Of a stretch of DNA of 64,000 bases, positions 1 to 8,495 are shown piece after piece. The position numbers were made by a program, and so were the translations under genes. This stretch comes from Crocosphaera sp. UHCC 0190. GTDB taxonomy: Bacteria > Cyanobacteriota > Cyanobacteriia > Cyanobacteriales > Microcystaceae. The stretch is taken from assembly GCF_034932065.1 (NCBI RefSeq), contig NZ_JAYGHP010000003.1:310001-374000 (forward strand), written 5' to 3'. Each line of letters starts with the position of its first letter. Position 1 is the first letter of the stretch. The notes under the pieces are model-generated. The model had not been told where the DNA came from, ran no database searches, and worked only from the letters and a program-made list of their open reading frames with translations.

Positions 1-306
1 TTGAGCCGCTTTATTTAAGGCTTTGACGCCCTGTCCCTGTTTACCGTTGGTACAATAGGCGTTTTCACCTTGGCTTTTAAACCAGCTTAACCAGTCTTGA
101 AGCACGGATTGAGGTATCATATCAATGCGGTTGAGTACCAAAATCCTCGGTTTTTCGCCAATCCATTCAGGCACGTTGGGATGGTGAGAAGCGATGGGAA
201 TACGAGCATCTAGCACTTCAAAGACAACATCGACACGGTTGAGTTGTTCTTTGAGTTGTCGTTCGGCTTTGGCAATGTGGCCAGGATACCATTGAATTAG
301 GGGCAT
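1..306 (-). CDS. ylqF: Ribosome biogenesis GTPase YlqF/RbgA (N-terminal part; runs off left edge)
   Basis: Reading the minus strand from an ATG at 306 gives a protein beginning MPLIQWYPGHIAKAERQLKE, the characteristic opening of YlqF/RbgA. This is a circularly permuted GTPase that acts in late assembly of the 50S ribosomal subunit. The G4 specificity motif comes first in this family and is seen as NRID at residues 59-62, with arginine in place of the usual lysine. The P-loop (G1) and the C-terminal RNA-binding region lie beyond the window. The DARIPIASHHP stretch at residues 33-43 is typical of the family. Only about 102 codons are visible. The gene stands apart from its right neighbour by about 130 bases. 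Confidence 0.9.
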   Translation of the reverse strand, partial: MPLIQWYPGHIAKAERQLKEQLNRVDVVFEVLDARIPIASHHPNVPEWIGEKPRILVLNRIDMIPQSVLQDWLSWFKSQGENAYCTNGKQGQGVKALNKAAQ

Positions 307-435
307 GGATTAGCATTCAGAAATTGTCTCTCTTCATTAATTTTAAACGGTTGTTTGATAATTCTCGACAAACTAGAGTTAAATTCTATTATTTGTGATA
401 ATTTAGTAGAAAAAGTCCGGTAGAACCTTTTTTTC

Positions 436-864
436 CTAGGGACAAGGTTCAATTGTCCAATCACTTGATTCCTTGCTTCTATAACAAGATTGTTGACGAC
501 CGACTTCTATTAAACGCCATTTTCCGATAGATTGATCGAATTGAAATTGAAGTCTGTAACGTATCCCCCTAACCGAATCATCCGGCAGATTCATCTGAGT
601 TAACATCACAATTTTGTCAAACCCTTCTTGTTTATTGGCCGTGATTTCTTGAGAAAAGTTTCCCTCGACTTTTTCCTTTATCCCAAATAACTCTAATGTC
701 ATCGCTTCGGGATTATCTCCAGTTAACTCTCCTTCGACTTCTGTTAGATTGATGGGTTGATAAGAATTTTCGCCTAAAACATTATTCTCCGGGGTACATC
801 CTATGAGAATTAAACTAAAACATAATCTTATTGTTAAAGACTGTAAGTTGATTTTTCTTGGCAT
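436..864 (-). CDS. Putative lipoprotein of unknown function
   Basis: A 142-residue protein with an N-terminal basic and hydrophobic signal ending in a lipobox-like LIGC near residues 20-23. It is therefore probably exported and lipid-anchored. The remainder is a soluble domain rich in charged residues, with two cysteines near the C-terminus (YRSKESSDWTIEPCP end). I do not recognise a named domain. The segment with QLQFQFDQSIGKWRLIEVGRQ-like strands suggests a small beta-rich fold, and this is inference only. It lies between ylqF and recJ; recJ is divergent, so the two share an intergenic region of about 80 bases. Confidence 0.65.
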   Translation of the reverse strand: MPRKINLQSLTIRLCFSLILIGCTPENNVLGENSYQPINLTEVEGELTGDNPEAMTLELFGIKEKVEGNFSQEITANKQEGFDKIVMLTQMNLPDDSVRGIRYRLQFQFDQSIGKWRLIEVGRQQSCYRSKESSDWTIEPCP

Positions 865-944
865 AGGTATTTAAAATTAGATTTGTTACAATCAAAGAAT
901 TGTTATTATTATAAACTGTAACAGAGTCATCTGACAAATCTCTT

Positions 945-2909
945 ATGAAATTACCCAATCAAAGATGGTCTATTGCCCCTTCTCACCCCGAAAAAGTACA
1001 GGCATTAGTCAAAGAAACGGGACTCTCTCCCCTCATTGCCCAAGTCATTTTAAATCGTGGCATTGATACCCCTAATTTAACTCAAGTTTATCTTAACCCT
1101 GACCAGCAAATTTTGCCTTCTCCTTTAGAAGAATTTCCTGATTTACAGAAAAGTATTGAATTATTAAAGGAAGCTATTGAAACAGGAGATAAAATTGCTA
1201 TTTGTGGAGATTATGATGCTGATGGCATGACTAGCACTTCTTTATTATTACGGGCTTTAAAACATTTAGGGGCAGATGTTTATTATGAAATTCCTAGCCG
1301 TATGAAAGATGGTTATGGGATTAATAAACGAATTGTCGAAAGTTTTGCTCAAGATGGGGTAGGACTTATTTTAACGGTTGATAATGGAATTTCTGCCTAT
1401 GAACCTATTCAAAGAGCCGTTGAATTAGGGTTAACTGTTATTATTACAGATCATCATGATTTACCGGAAAAGTTACCCCCTGCTCAGGCAATTTTAAACC
1501 CTAAATTATTGCCTGTTATGTCTCCCTATCGAGGTTTGGCGGGGGTAGGAGTTGCTTATATTTTAGCGGTAACTACGGCCCAAAGTTTAGATAAAAGTCA
1601 AGGGATTATTGGCCCTTTATTAGAACTATTTACCTTGGGAACAATTGCCGATTTAGCCCCCTTAGTTGGGGTTAACCGTCGTTGGTTAAAACGGGGCTTA
1701 AAACAATTGCCTAATTCACAATTAGCTGGAATTCAAGCCTTAATGCAAGTAGCAGGGGTGAGTGAAGCGCAAAAACAATTGAAACCTGATGATATTGGCT
1801 TTAAATTAGGGCCGAGAATTAATGCGGTGGGACGAATTGGCGATCCTCAAGTTGCGATTGAATTATTGACTACAGATGATTTAGGAATTGCTTTAGAAAG
1901 AGCTATGCAGTGTGAACAAATTAATAGTAAACGCCAATCTTTGTGTGAGGAAATTGAACGGGAAGCGATTCATTTAATTGAAACAACGCCTATTAATTAT
2001 CAAAAAGATCGGGTTTTGCTGATTGTCAAACATCAATGGCATCATGGAGTAATTGGTATTGTTGCCTCACGTTTAGTTGAACGTTATGGGGTTCCGGTTT
2101 TTATTGGGACTTATGAAGAAGAAGATTTGAGTAAAATTAGAGGTTCAGCGAGAGGTATTGAAGAATTTAATGTGTTTGAAGCTTTAGTCTTTTGTGATAA
2201 TTTGTTAGATAAATATGGGGGACACAAAGCCGCCGGAGGCTTTAGTTTCTCTGCTAATAATTTAGAGGCATTTAAGGAAAGGTTAAGTAGTTTTTCCCAT
2301 CAATGTTTAGAACCAAATCATCTTAAACCTTTAGTAAAAATTGATGCTCAGGCAGATTTTAAGGAATTAAATTTTAATTTATATCAACAGATTGATGGTT
2401 TACAACCTTGGGGAATTGGTAATGCTTTTCCGGTATTTTGGACGGCAAATGTTAGAGTTTTAGAACAAAAAATTGTAGGCAAAAATAATCTAAAAATAGT
2501 ATTTTCTCAAAATAATGATGGTGCAGAAATGAAGGCGATAGCTTGGCGTTATGGTGGTTATTTTCCTTTACCAGCACGTCTAGATATTGCCTACAAACTC
2601 ACAGAAAATCACTGGAATGGTAATACAAATATTGAATTAGATATTGTGGGAATGCGTCTTCCTTTGTTATCTGATGGTGCATCTCAAAATATGTTTGAAT
2701 ACCAAGGCAAACAATACATCTGTCATTATCTAAAAGATGAGCAAGAATTAAGAATTCAAAATCCTCAAGGAAAAGTTTTATCAATTAGAAAAGGACAACG
2801 GAAAGGTTTATTAGGAATTAATCAAAGAGAAGCTAAAGAAATTGATGTTACAAAACTACCTTATTATGATATAATTAAGGCAGCAATGAAAGTTTTAAAC
2901 CTATCTTGA
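945..2909 (+). CDS. recJ: Single-stranded-DNA-specific exonuclease RecJ
   Basis: RecJ degrades single-stranded DNA 5' to 3' in recombination, mismatch and base-excision repair. The 654-residue protein shows the DHH phosphoesterase motifs that bind two metal ions: DYDADG at residues 89-94, VDNG near 145, and DHH at 169-171. A DHHA1 domain follows, with the glycine-rich GGHKAAGGF near residue 425, then an OB-like domain around 470-560. The length is slightly above the bacterial RecJ core; the tail after residue 580 looks like a cyanobacterial extension. The start is ATG at 945. No neighbour on the same strand follows closely, so it is probably transcribed alone. Confidence 0.95.
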   Translation: MKLPNQRWSIAPSHPEKVQALVKETGLSPLIAQVILNRGIDTPNLTQVYLNPDQQILPSPLEEFPDLQKSIELLKEAIETGDKIAICGDYDADGMTSTSLLLRALKHLGADVYYEIPSRMKDGYGINKRIVESFAQDGVGLILTVDNGISAYEPIQRAVELGLTVIITDHHDLPEKLPPAQAILNPKLLPVMSPYRGLAGVGVAYILAVTTAQSLDKSQGIIGPLLELFTLGTIADLAPLVGVNRRWLKRGLKQLPNSQLAGIQALMQVAGVSEAQKQLKPDDIGFKLGPRINAVGRIGDPQVAIELLTTDDLGIALERAMQCEQINSKRQSLCEEIEREAIHLIETTPINYQKDRVLLIVKHQWHHGVIGIVASRLVERYGVPVFIGTYEEEDLSKIRGSARGIEEFNVFEALVFCDNLLDKYGGHKAAGGFSFSANNLEAFKERLSSFSHQCLEPNHLKPLVKIDAQADFKELNFNLYQQIDGLQPWGIGNAFPVFWTANVRVLEQKIVGKNNLKIVFSQNNDGAEMKAIAWRYGGYFPLPARLDIAYKLTENHWNGNTNIELDIVGMRLPLLSDGASQNMFEYQGKQYICHYLKDEQELRIQNPQGKVLSIRKGQRKGLLGINQREAKEIDVTKLPYYDIIKAAMKVLNLS

Positions 2910-2936
2910 TGGTTCAAGAAATGAAAGTTTTATTAA

Positions 2937-3134
2937 TTATCCTTCTACAGTATGACCTGCTGCCGTGATAATTTCTTTGATTATTTCTTCAGATGCTTCT
3001 GTCTCTACCGTAACCATTTTTGACTCAACATCAATAGAAACTTTGGCATCTGGTTTTTGCCCTTCAATGGCTTTAGTGATAGTATTAGCACAAGCACCAC
3101 AGGCAATACTAGGAACCTTTAAAGTAATGGTCAT
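2937..3134 (-). CDS. Atx1-like copper metallochaperone (heavy-metal-associated domain)
   Basis: A small cytosolic copper carrier. In cyanobacteria such Atx1 proteins pass Cu(I) from or to P-type ATPases that supply plastocyanin in the thylakoid. The 65-residue protein is a single HMA domain with the metal-binding pair Cys12 and Cys15 in IACGAC, followed by a typical beta-alpha-beta pattern ending ITAAGHTVEG. I chose the start MTITLKVPS at 3134 over ATGs at 3155 and 3152. It matches the usual length, and AAGAGA lies just upstream of it. The methionine usually found two residues before the first cysteine (MxCxxC) is an isoleucine here, as I recall for cyanobacterial Atx1. It is convergent with recJ. 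Confidence 0.85.
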   Translation of the reverse strand: MTITLKVPSIACGACANTITKAIEGQKPDAKVSIDVESKMVTVETEASEEIIKEIITAAGHTVEG

Positions 3135-3226
3135 AATGTAATCTCTTTTCATCATGTTCTTACTTTGATTGTAGCTTAGGAATTTTATTTAATCATGAAG
3201 ATTTTATGATAATATTAGAACGTTGT

Positions 3227-3922
3227 TTAAATATCATCAGGATTAATCCCTAATTCTCGTAATTTTGCAGCTAATTTTTCAGCCCGTTCATGTTCTTCTT
3301 GAACCCTAAAATGTTCTTTAATAAGTTTAGCTTCAGATTCTTGTAACCGTTGAGCAATTTCTACATAGGATTGAAAAGGTTGATCGTCAGGATAATATAA
3401 GCATAACTCAGGTGAACCTATTTCAAACCGAATTCCTAAACGGGGACTAATCCAATTATCTATATTTTCAATGGTTTCTAATCTATTATCAATGCGCTGT
3501 AACCCATTCAAATCATTTTTATCTGGATCATAAATATAATATTCTTCTACCCCATAACGATCATAGAATAATAATTTTCTCGTCATTTCTGTTTGGGTAT
3601 TACCAGGAGAAAGAATTTCAAAAACCACTTGAGGTGCTATATTTTTCTCTTTCCACTGTTGATAAGAACCGCGATCGCCTTTTGGTCTACCAAAGACTAT
3701 CATAACATCAGGAGCTTGTCTTAACTTATTACTTCCTTCCAGGGGATACCATAACAAATCTCCAGCAATAAAAACATTATCATTGTTGGCAAATAACCAA
3801 TCTAAGTTAGATTTAATCATTGTAATCCAACGAAATTGAATCGTATTATCCGACATCGGTTTACCATCACTATCAGGATAAGTAATCTCGAATTCTTGGC
3901 TATTTTTAAATTGATAAATCAT
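3227..3922 (-). CDS. Uma2 family (DUF820) PD-(D/E)XK nuclease-like protein
   Basis: A 231-residue member of the Uma2/DUF820 family, which is very abundant in cyanobacteria and predicted to adopt a restriction-endonuclease-like fold. Its biological role is not established. Motifs seen are PDVMIVFG around residues 75-82, then VVFEILSPGN near 99-108 followed by KLLFYDRYGVEEYYIYDP, the conserved core of the family. The C-terminal 40 residues form a charged helix (EAKLIKEHFRVQEEHERAEKL), a tail common in these proteins. It lies downstream of higB, higA and a small unknown gene on the same strand, with gaps of about 20-50 bases, so it may be co-transcribed with the toxin-antitoxin pair. Confidence 0.85.
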   Translation of the reverse strand: MIYQFKNSQEFEITYPDSDGKPMSDNTIQFRWITMIKSNLDWLFANNDNVFIAGDLLWYPLEGSNKLRQAPDVMIVFGRPKGDRGSYQQWKEKNIAPQVVFEILSPGNTQTEMTRKLLFYDRYGVEEYYIYDPDKNDLNGLQRIDNRLETIENIDNWISPRLGIRFEIGSPELCLYYPDDQPFQSYVEIAQRLQESEAKLIKEHFRVQEEHERAEKLAAKLRELGINPDDI

Positions 3923-3940
3923 GGTTAATATTTCTGATTA

Positions 3941-4183
3941 CTACCATTTTAATACCGAAGCATCTGCACCTTTTTCTCGCCGAATTTTTCCATCTTTTTC
4001 AAACCAGTCAACAACCTGTTGATGGCTTAATTCTTCTACCGAAACTCCTACATCTTGAGCAATTATCATTAATAATCTGAGAGAAGAAATTGTTAAGCGG
4101 GTTAAAAATTTTTCTGGGGCAGTTAATAACGCTTTATCAACATCAGCAGATTCTTCAGGGGTTAAAAATTGAGGTTCATTCAT
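3941..4183 (-). CDS. Small hypothetical protein
   Basis: An 80-residue acidic to neutral protein starting MNEPQFLTPEESADVDKAL. It has a helical middle (FLTRLTISSLRLLMIIAQDVGVSVEEL) and ends in a basic patch (KDGKIRREKGADASVLKW). I do not recognise the family with certainty. It sits 18 bases upstream of the Uma2 gene and 50 bases downstream of higA on the same strand, so it is likely part of that accessory block. The VSVEELSHQQVVDWFEKDGK segment could be a short helix-turn-helix-like region, but this is speculative. Confidence 0.55.
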   Translation of the reverse strand: MNEPQFLTPEESADVDKALLTAPEKFLTRLTISSLRLLMIIAQDVGVSVEELSHQQVVDWFEKDGKIRREKGADASVLKW

Positions 4184-4233
4184 TTTGATTTTTCATAAAC
4201 AGCTTACACTCTCTATGATAACGTTTTTCTTGT

Positions 4234-4653
4234 TTAAATGAATAGGTTAGGAGATAATTTAAAATAATCTCCCAGTGCTTTTGCTTGCGATTTACTAATA
4301 GCACGTTTTCCATTAACTACTTCAGAAACAACACCACTTGAGCCAATAATACCAACCAAATCAGCTTGACGAGTGCCACTAACTTCCATTAAATGTTGTA
4401 AAATTTCATGGGGTTTCGATTGTTGCATGGAATAATTTTCTGTTTCGTATACTTCAATTAATGTGACTAATAATTGATATAATGCGCTTTCTTCCGGGGT
4501 ACGAGTTTTGTTGAAGGTTAATTGTTCCGCAACGGTTAAAGCTTTATGGTATTCTGCTTCTGATTCAATTACTTTCGGGGCAATTTCAAACAAAAGATGA
4601 CGATAAGTTACTTCATTAAAAGTAGGGATCATTTTTCCAGTTGTCTTTGTCAT
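4234..4653 (-). CDS. higA: HigA-type antitoxin, helix-turn-helix (XRE) protein
   Basis: The antitoxin of a type II toxin-antitoxin pair; it would bind HigB and repress the operon. The 139-residue protein has an N-terminal helical region (EAEYHKALTVAEQLTFNKTRTPEES) typical of HigA proteins of the ImmA/DUF-associated kind. A C-terminal HTH follows, in which LVGIIGSSGVVSEVVNGKRAISKSQAKALGDYF (about residues 100-132) is the DNA-reading part. The start could be ATG at 4653 or at 4632 (MIPTFNEV). Either way it overlaps the 3' end of higB, so translation is coupled. Gene order is toxin first, as usual for higBA. Confidence 0.88.
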   Translation of the reverse strand: MTKTTGKMIPTFNEVTYRHLLFEIAPKVIESEAEYHKALTVAEQLTFNKTRTPEESALYQLLVTLIEVYETENYSMQQSKPHEILQHLMEVSGTRQADLVGIIGSSGVVSEVVNGKRAISKSQAKALGDYFKLSPNLFI

Positions 4654-4915
4654 ATTCCCTGTGGGTTAGAAAGTATTTGTAGTAGATAACTTGTGCTTCA
4701 TAATCAATACCGACTATCAAACGATAGTGATTTCCTTTAATATTAAAAACGGTAAAATTGCCAACGGCTTCTGCATCTCGATATATCTTCTTAACTTCTT
4801 CTAAGTTTTGCCATGGGGCATTTTTAACCACTGTGTACCAATTTTCAATTGTTTTTTTTACATCAGGGTAACAACTGGCCTCTTGACGAAGATGGGAAAT
4901 GGAAATTAATTTCAT
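4616..4915 (-). CDS. higB: HigB-type mRNA interferase toxin
   Basis: A 99-residue RelE-superfamily toxin, predicted to cleave mRNA on the ribosome and to be held inactive by the downstream HigA. The sequence shows the HigB pattern: an N-terminal helix pair with PDVKKTIENWYTVVKNAPWQNLEEVKKIY, then strands with FNIKGNHYRLIVGIDYEAQVIYYKYFLTHREYDK. The conserved basic and aromatic residues Arg67-Leu68 and the THREYDK stretch near the C-terminus are candidate catalytic residues. It overlaps higA by 38 bases or fewer, depending on the higA start. Confidence 0.88.
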   Translation of the reverse strand: MKLISISHLRQEASCYPDVKKTIENWYTVVKNAPWQNLEEVKKIYRDAEAVGNFTVFNIKGNHYRLIVGIDYEAQVIYYKYFLTHREYDKDNWKNDPYF

Positions 4916-5093
4916 GGGGTTTAATGACCAAGTTTTTCATAATTCTCTATATTTGACACTTTGCTAGTTTAATTTAATTCTCTCAAAATGAGAGGATTTT
5001 GTCAAGGTAAATCCCTAAGCTCAGTATTAAGAATTTTATAATAAAGAAAAAAATATTAATTTATTGATCATGACTTATGCACAGATGCTATCC

Positions 5094-5121
5094 GTAGGGG
5101 CAATTTATGAATTGCCCCTAC
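5094..5121. repeat. 28-bp palindromic repeat (GTAGGGGCAATT arms)
   Basis: An inverted repeat with arms GTAGGGGCAATT and AATTGCCCCTAC around a 4-base centre, lying in the 268-base gap between higB and sufR. It belongs to the same family as the palindromes at 7562, 32510 and 38702 (GTAG...CTAC ends, 26-28 bp). The rest of the gap is AT-rich and shows no gene. Confidence 0.75.
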
Positions 5122-5183
5122 AAGCAACAGAATGTATAGAGATGTTGCGTAAGTCCTAATTATATTAACTGTTCCCTATTCCC

Positions 5184-5849
5184 TTAATAATCATTTTTAA
5201 ATTGTATTAAATAGCCACAATTATGCTCTCCCTCATTAATCCAATTAGTCCGTTCTATGGTACAATCAGGCAGAATCGCGGCAAACATTTCTAATTCGTG
5301 ACCGCACACCGTCGGATAGGACTCCGCAACCTCAGAAATGGCACAATGATGCTCAGCCAAAATATAACCCTTGATTTGACTATGCAAACCATTTTTACCG
5401 TTAACCTGGTGTATTTCAGCCATATAACCCTCTTCCTGTCGCAGTGTTACTAACCTCTCCACCCTCTCTTTTAATGACCCCTCACCAATACGCTGTCGGT
5501 ACTCATCTGCTTTTCGTTGCCATTGCTTGCGTAACACCTCTTTAACCTGTGTTTCTCCCACTGCTTCCGTTAAGGTATCCAAAAATGACACCGCAAACTC
5601 TCCATAACGGTTAGGAAAGCGATCGCGGCCTGATTTACTGAGAGAATAAATATATTGGGGTCGTCCTAACCCTCCCTGCATCGCTTGGCGTTCAATTAAT
5701 CCTTCCCCTTCCAAGTCTTTGAGGTGACGACGGGTTGCTTGGGGAGTAATATCGAGAGTCTCAGCGAGTTCTTGGGCGTTAGCTTGACCCTGTCTAAGTA
5801 AATACTGCAAAATGTCTTCTTTCGTCGAAGGAGGCTGAATGATAGTCAT
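5184..5849 (-). CDS. sufR: Iron-sulfur cluster biosynthesis transcriptional repressor SufR
   Basis: SufR is the Fe-S-sensing repressor of the cyanobacterial suf operon. It has a winged HTH in its first 80 residues (ELAETLDITPQATRRHLKDL, then the wing GGLGRPQYIYSLS). The four C-terminal cysteines are spaced C-x12-C-x13-C-x14-C, exactly the cluster-binding signature known for SufR. The second lies in VCGHE and the last in HNCGYL. I prefer the start MTIIQPPSTKED at 5849; an ATG four codons upstream at 5861 also exists. The gene diverges from sufBC and shares a 247-base regulatory region with them that holds an operator at 5927-5940. Confidence 0.95.
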   Translation of the reverse strand: MTIIQPPSTKEDILQYLLRQGQANAQELAETLDITPQATRRHLKDLEGEGLIERQAMQGGLGRPQYIYSLSKSGRDRFPNRYGEFAVSFLDTLTEAVGETQVKEVLRKQWQRKADEYRQRIGEGSLKERVERLVTLRQEEGYMAEIHQVNGKNGLHSQIKGYILAEHHCAISEVAESYPTVCGHELEMFAAILPDCTIERTNWINEGEHNCGYLIQFKNDY

Positions 5850-5926
5850 TTTTAAACTCATAAGTTATAAAATGTTAGAGATTTAGGGGTAGAGTTCCCA
5901 AAAATTTTAGGTGAATGTCACTTTGA

Positions 5927-5940
5927 CAACAATAAGGTTG
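5927..5940. promoter_or_regulatory. SufR operator (CAAC-N6-GTTG)
   Basis: The sequence CAACAATAAGGTTG between sufR and sufB is an exact match to the inverted repeat CAAC-N6-GTTG, known as the SufR binding site in cyanobacteria. It is 78 bases from the sufR start and about 170 bases upstream of sufB, so it could control both promoters. I found no second perfect copy in the gap. Confidence 0.8.
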
Positions 5941-6083
5941 TTAATCTATTGTAGGATAGAATTAAGAAACAAAAAAGTTGTTTTATTAATCTCTGCCCTG
6001 GAGACATCGACCTTGTGGGGTTGACTGTTTATCACCTGCCATCTTGAATTATTTGACTTTCCAATCTTAAGGAGAGTCGTTAC

Positions 6084-6152
6084 ATGGAACTGGAGAACAC
6101 AAAATCTAATGAGTGCAACAACCGTCAAAAACCTAGTCAACCAACCCTATAA
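6084..6152 (+). CDS. Possible 22-codon leader ORF overlapping the sufB start
   Basis: An ATG at 6084 is preceded by a strong Shine-Dalgarno sequence (AAGGAGAG at 6069-6076) and opens a 22-residue frame ([12 protein letters not shown]...QPTL). It is out of frame with sufB and ends at 6152, 43 bases inside sufB. The sufB ATG at 6109 has only a distant GGAG. The mini-ORF may couple or tune sufB translation, or the good SD may be coincidental. No protein evidence is available. Confidence 0.3.
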   Translation: MELENTKSNECNNRQKPSQPTL

Positions 6153-7551
6153 ATACGGCTTTGTTACTGACATTGAAGCTGATACCATTCCTCGCGGTTT
6201 AAATGAAGACGTTATCCGTCTGATTTCTGCGAAGAAAAACGAACCAGAGTTTATGCTTGAGTTTCGTCTCAAAGCCTATAAGCAATGGCAGAAAATGACA
6301 GAACCCACTTGGCCCCATGTCACTTATCCAACAATTGACTATCAAAATATTATCTACTATTCTGCGCCAAAACAAAAGAAGGAAAAACTCAAAAATTTAG
6401 ATGAAGTTGACCCAACTTTGCTAGAAACCTTTGAAAAGTTAGGTATTTCTTTATCAGAACAAAAACGCCTCAGCAATGTAGCTGTAGATGCTATTTTTGA
6501 TAGTGTGTCCGTCGCCACAACGTTTAAAGAGAAATTAGCGGAATCTGGTGTTATTTTCTGTTCTATTTCCGAAGCATTGCAAGAACATCCTGAGTTAATC
6601 AAAAAATATCTCGGTAGCGTAGTTCCTATTAATGATAATTTCTTTTCTGCCCTAAATGCTGCTGTGTTTAGTGATGGGTCTTTTGTCTTTATTCCTAAAG
6701 GGGTAAAATGCCCTATGGAATTGTCTACTTATTTCCGTATTAATAACGGCGATACTGGACAGTTTGAACGGACTTTAATTGTAGCAGAAGAAGGTGCATC
6801 CGTCAGCTATTTAGAAGGCTGTACTGCCCCCATGTATGATAGTAATCAACTCCATGCCGCAGTGGTTGAATTAGTGGCATTGGATGATGCTGATATTAAG
6901 TATTCAACGGTACAAAATTGGTACGCTGGCGATGAAAATGGCAAGGGCGGAATTTATAATTTTGTGACCAAAAGAGGACTCTGTAAAGGAGTTAATTCTA
7001 AGATTTCTTGGACTCAGGTAGAAACGGGTTCAGCTATTACTTGGAAATATCCCAGTTGTGTGTTAGTAGGAGATAATTCTGTTGGGGAATTTTACTCTAT
7101 TGCTTTAACAAATCATAAGCAACAAGCTGACACGGGAACTAAGATGATTCATATTGGCAAAAATACCCGCAGCACGATTATTTCTAAGGGTATTTCTGCG
7201 GGGAATTCCAAGAATAGTTATCGTGGTTTGGTAAAAATTGGCCCTAAAGCAACGGGGGCAAGAAACTATTCTCAATGTGACTCTATGTTGATTGGGGATA
7301 ATGCAGAAGCTAATACATTTCCTTACATTCAAGTCGATAATAATACCTCAAAAGTTGAACATGAAGCCTCTACTTCTAAGATAGGGGAAGACCAACTTTT
7401 CTACTTTGCTCAACGAGGTATTTCTGAAGAAGATGCTGTCTCAATGTTAGTCAGTGGTTTCTGTAAGGATGTCTTGAGTGAGTTGCCGATGGAATTTGCA
7501 TCTGAAGCTGATAAATTATTAAGCCTCAAGTTAGAGGGAACTGTCGGTTAA
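6109..7551 (+). CDS. sufB: Fe-S cluster scaffold/assembly protein SufB
   Basis: SufB is the scaffold subunit of the SufBCD complex, on which Fe-S clusters are built, the main route in cyanobacteria and plastids. The 480-residue protein begins [18 protein letters not shown], matching the family N-terminus and supporting this start. It carries the right-handed beta-helix core with the conserved Cys390 in [10 protein letters not shown], the residue corresponding to the essential cysteine of E. coli Suf[12 protein letters not shown] and [16 protein letters not shown] follow. The C-terminal motif [19 protein letters not shown] is typical. It is followed by sufC after a 75-base gap that contains a palindromic repeat. 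Confidence 0.97.
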   Translation: MSATTVKNLVNQPYKYGFVTDIEADTIPRGLNEDVIRLISAKKNEPEFMLEFRLKAYKQWQKMTEPTWPHVTYPTIDYQNIIYYSAPKQKKEKLKNLDEVDPTLLETFEKLGISLSEQKRLSNVAVDAIFDSVSVATTFKEKLAESGVIFCSISEALQEHPELIKKYLGSVVPINDNFFSALNAAVFSDGSFVFIPKGVKCPMELSTYFRINNGDTGQFERTLIVAEEGASVSYLEGCTAPMYDSNQLHAAVVELVALDDADIKYSTVQNWYAGDENGKGGIYNFVTKRGLCKGVNSKISWTQVETGSAITWKYPSCVLVGDNSVGEFYSIALTNHKQQADTGTKMIHIGKNTRSTIISKGISAGNSKNSYRGLVKIGPKATGARNYSQCDSMLIGDNAEANTFPYIQVDNNTSKVEHEASTSKIGEDQLFYFAQRGISEEDAVSMLVSGFCKDVLSELPMEFASEADKLLSLKLEGTVG

Positions 7552-7561
7552 ACAGTTATCC

Positions 7562-7589
7562 GTAGGGGCAAACGGCCGTTTGCCCCTAC
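7562..7589. repeat. 28-bp palindromic repeat between sufB and sufC
   Basis: A perfect palindrome with arms GTAGGGGCAAACGG and CCGTTTGCCCCTAC, 10 bases after the sufB stop and 37 bases before the sufC start. As RNA it would form a stable hairpin inside the sufBC transcript and might attenuate or stabilise it. It shares its ends with the copies at 5094, 32510 and 38702. Confidence 0.8.
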
Positions 7590-7626
7590 AAAAGTTATTT
7601 GTATCAATCAACAATCAACAAAAACC

Positions 7627-8397
7627 ATGAGTAACGTTATCTTATCCGTTAAAAATTTGACTGCCAATGTGGAAGGAACGCCTATTTTGAAAGGGGTTAA
7701 CCTGGAAATTAAAGCAGGTGAAGTCCATGCTATTATGGGCAGAAATGGCTCAGGAAAAAGCACTTTATCTAAAGTTTTAGCAGGACATCCTGACTATGAA
7801 GTAACGGGCGGTGAAGTGATTTATAAAGGAGAAAATATCTTAGATAAAGAACCCCACGAAAGAGCATTAGAGGGTATATTTCTAGCCTTTCAATATCCTT
7901 TAGAAATTCCTGGAGTGAGTAATTTAGATTTCCTCAGAGTTGCCTATAATGCGCGTCAGAAACATTTAGGATTAGAAGAAATTGACACCTTTGATTTTGA
8001 AGATTTAGTCGAACAAAAATTAGAAATTGTTAAAATGAATCCTAGCTTCTTAGAAAGAAGTTTAAATGAGGGTTTCTCTGGAGGTGAAAAAAAGCGCAAT
8101 GAAATCCTACAAATGGCATTATTAGAACCTAGTTTAGCGATTTTAGATGAGATTGATTCGGGGTTAGATATTGATGCCTTAAGGATTGTTTCAAACGGCG
8201 TTAATCAGTTAGCAACTCCTGATAATGCTTTGTTAGTTATTACCCATTATCAACGCTTACTTGATTACATTGAACCTCATTATGTTCATGTGATGCACGC
8301 GGGACAAATTGTTAAAACAGGGGATAAACAATTAGCCCTAGAATTAGAAGAAACGGGTTATGATTTTATTGAGGAGAAATTACTCGCCAAAGCTTAA
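7627..8397 (+). CDS. sufC: Fe-S cluster assembly ATPase SufC
   Basis: The ABC-type ATPase that drives conformational change in SufBCD. The 256-residue protein shows Walker A GRNGSGKS at residues 38-45, a Q-loop ([10 protein letters not shown] near 87-96), signature FSGGEKKR at 150-157, and Walker B with the glutamate [11 protein letters not shown] from 171. The switch histidine is in [16 protein letters not shown] is diagnostic for SufC against transporter ATPases. The usual downstream partners sufD and sufS are absent. A palindromic repeat and a convergent gene follow instead. Confidence 0.97.
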   Translation: MSNVILSVKNLTANVEGTPILKGVNLEIKAGEVHAIMGRNGSGKSTLSKVLAGHPDYEVTGGEVIYKGENILDKEPHERALEGIFLAFQYPLEIPGVSNLDFLRVAYNARQKHLGLEEIDTFDFEDLVEQKLEIVKMNPSFLERSLNEGFSGGEKKRNEILQMALLEPSLAILDEIDSGLDIDALRIVSNGVNQLATPDNALLVITHYQRLLDYIEPHYVHVMHAGQIVKTGDKQLALELEETGYDFIEEKLLAKA

Positions 8398-8468
8398 ATG
8401 ATTGATAGGGTAAGTAACTATTAATATTTACATAGAACTTACCAAAAACCAAAGTATAGGCGTAAATT

Positions 8469-8495
8469 TAGGGGCTTAATATTATTAAGCCCCTA
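8469..8495. repeat. 27-bp palindrome, likely bidirectional terminator
   Basis: Arms TAGGGGCTTAATA and TATTAAGCCCCTA flank a single central base. It lies between the convergent sufC and DCC genes, and its last three bases encode the DCC stop codon. A near copy sits upstream of the DCC gene at 8925 and a third, partly decayed, at 39433. As a hairpin it could end transcription from both sides. Confidence 0.7.
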
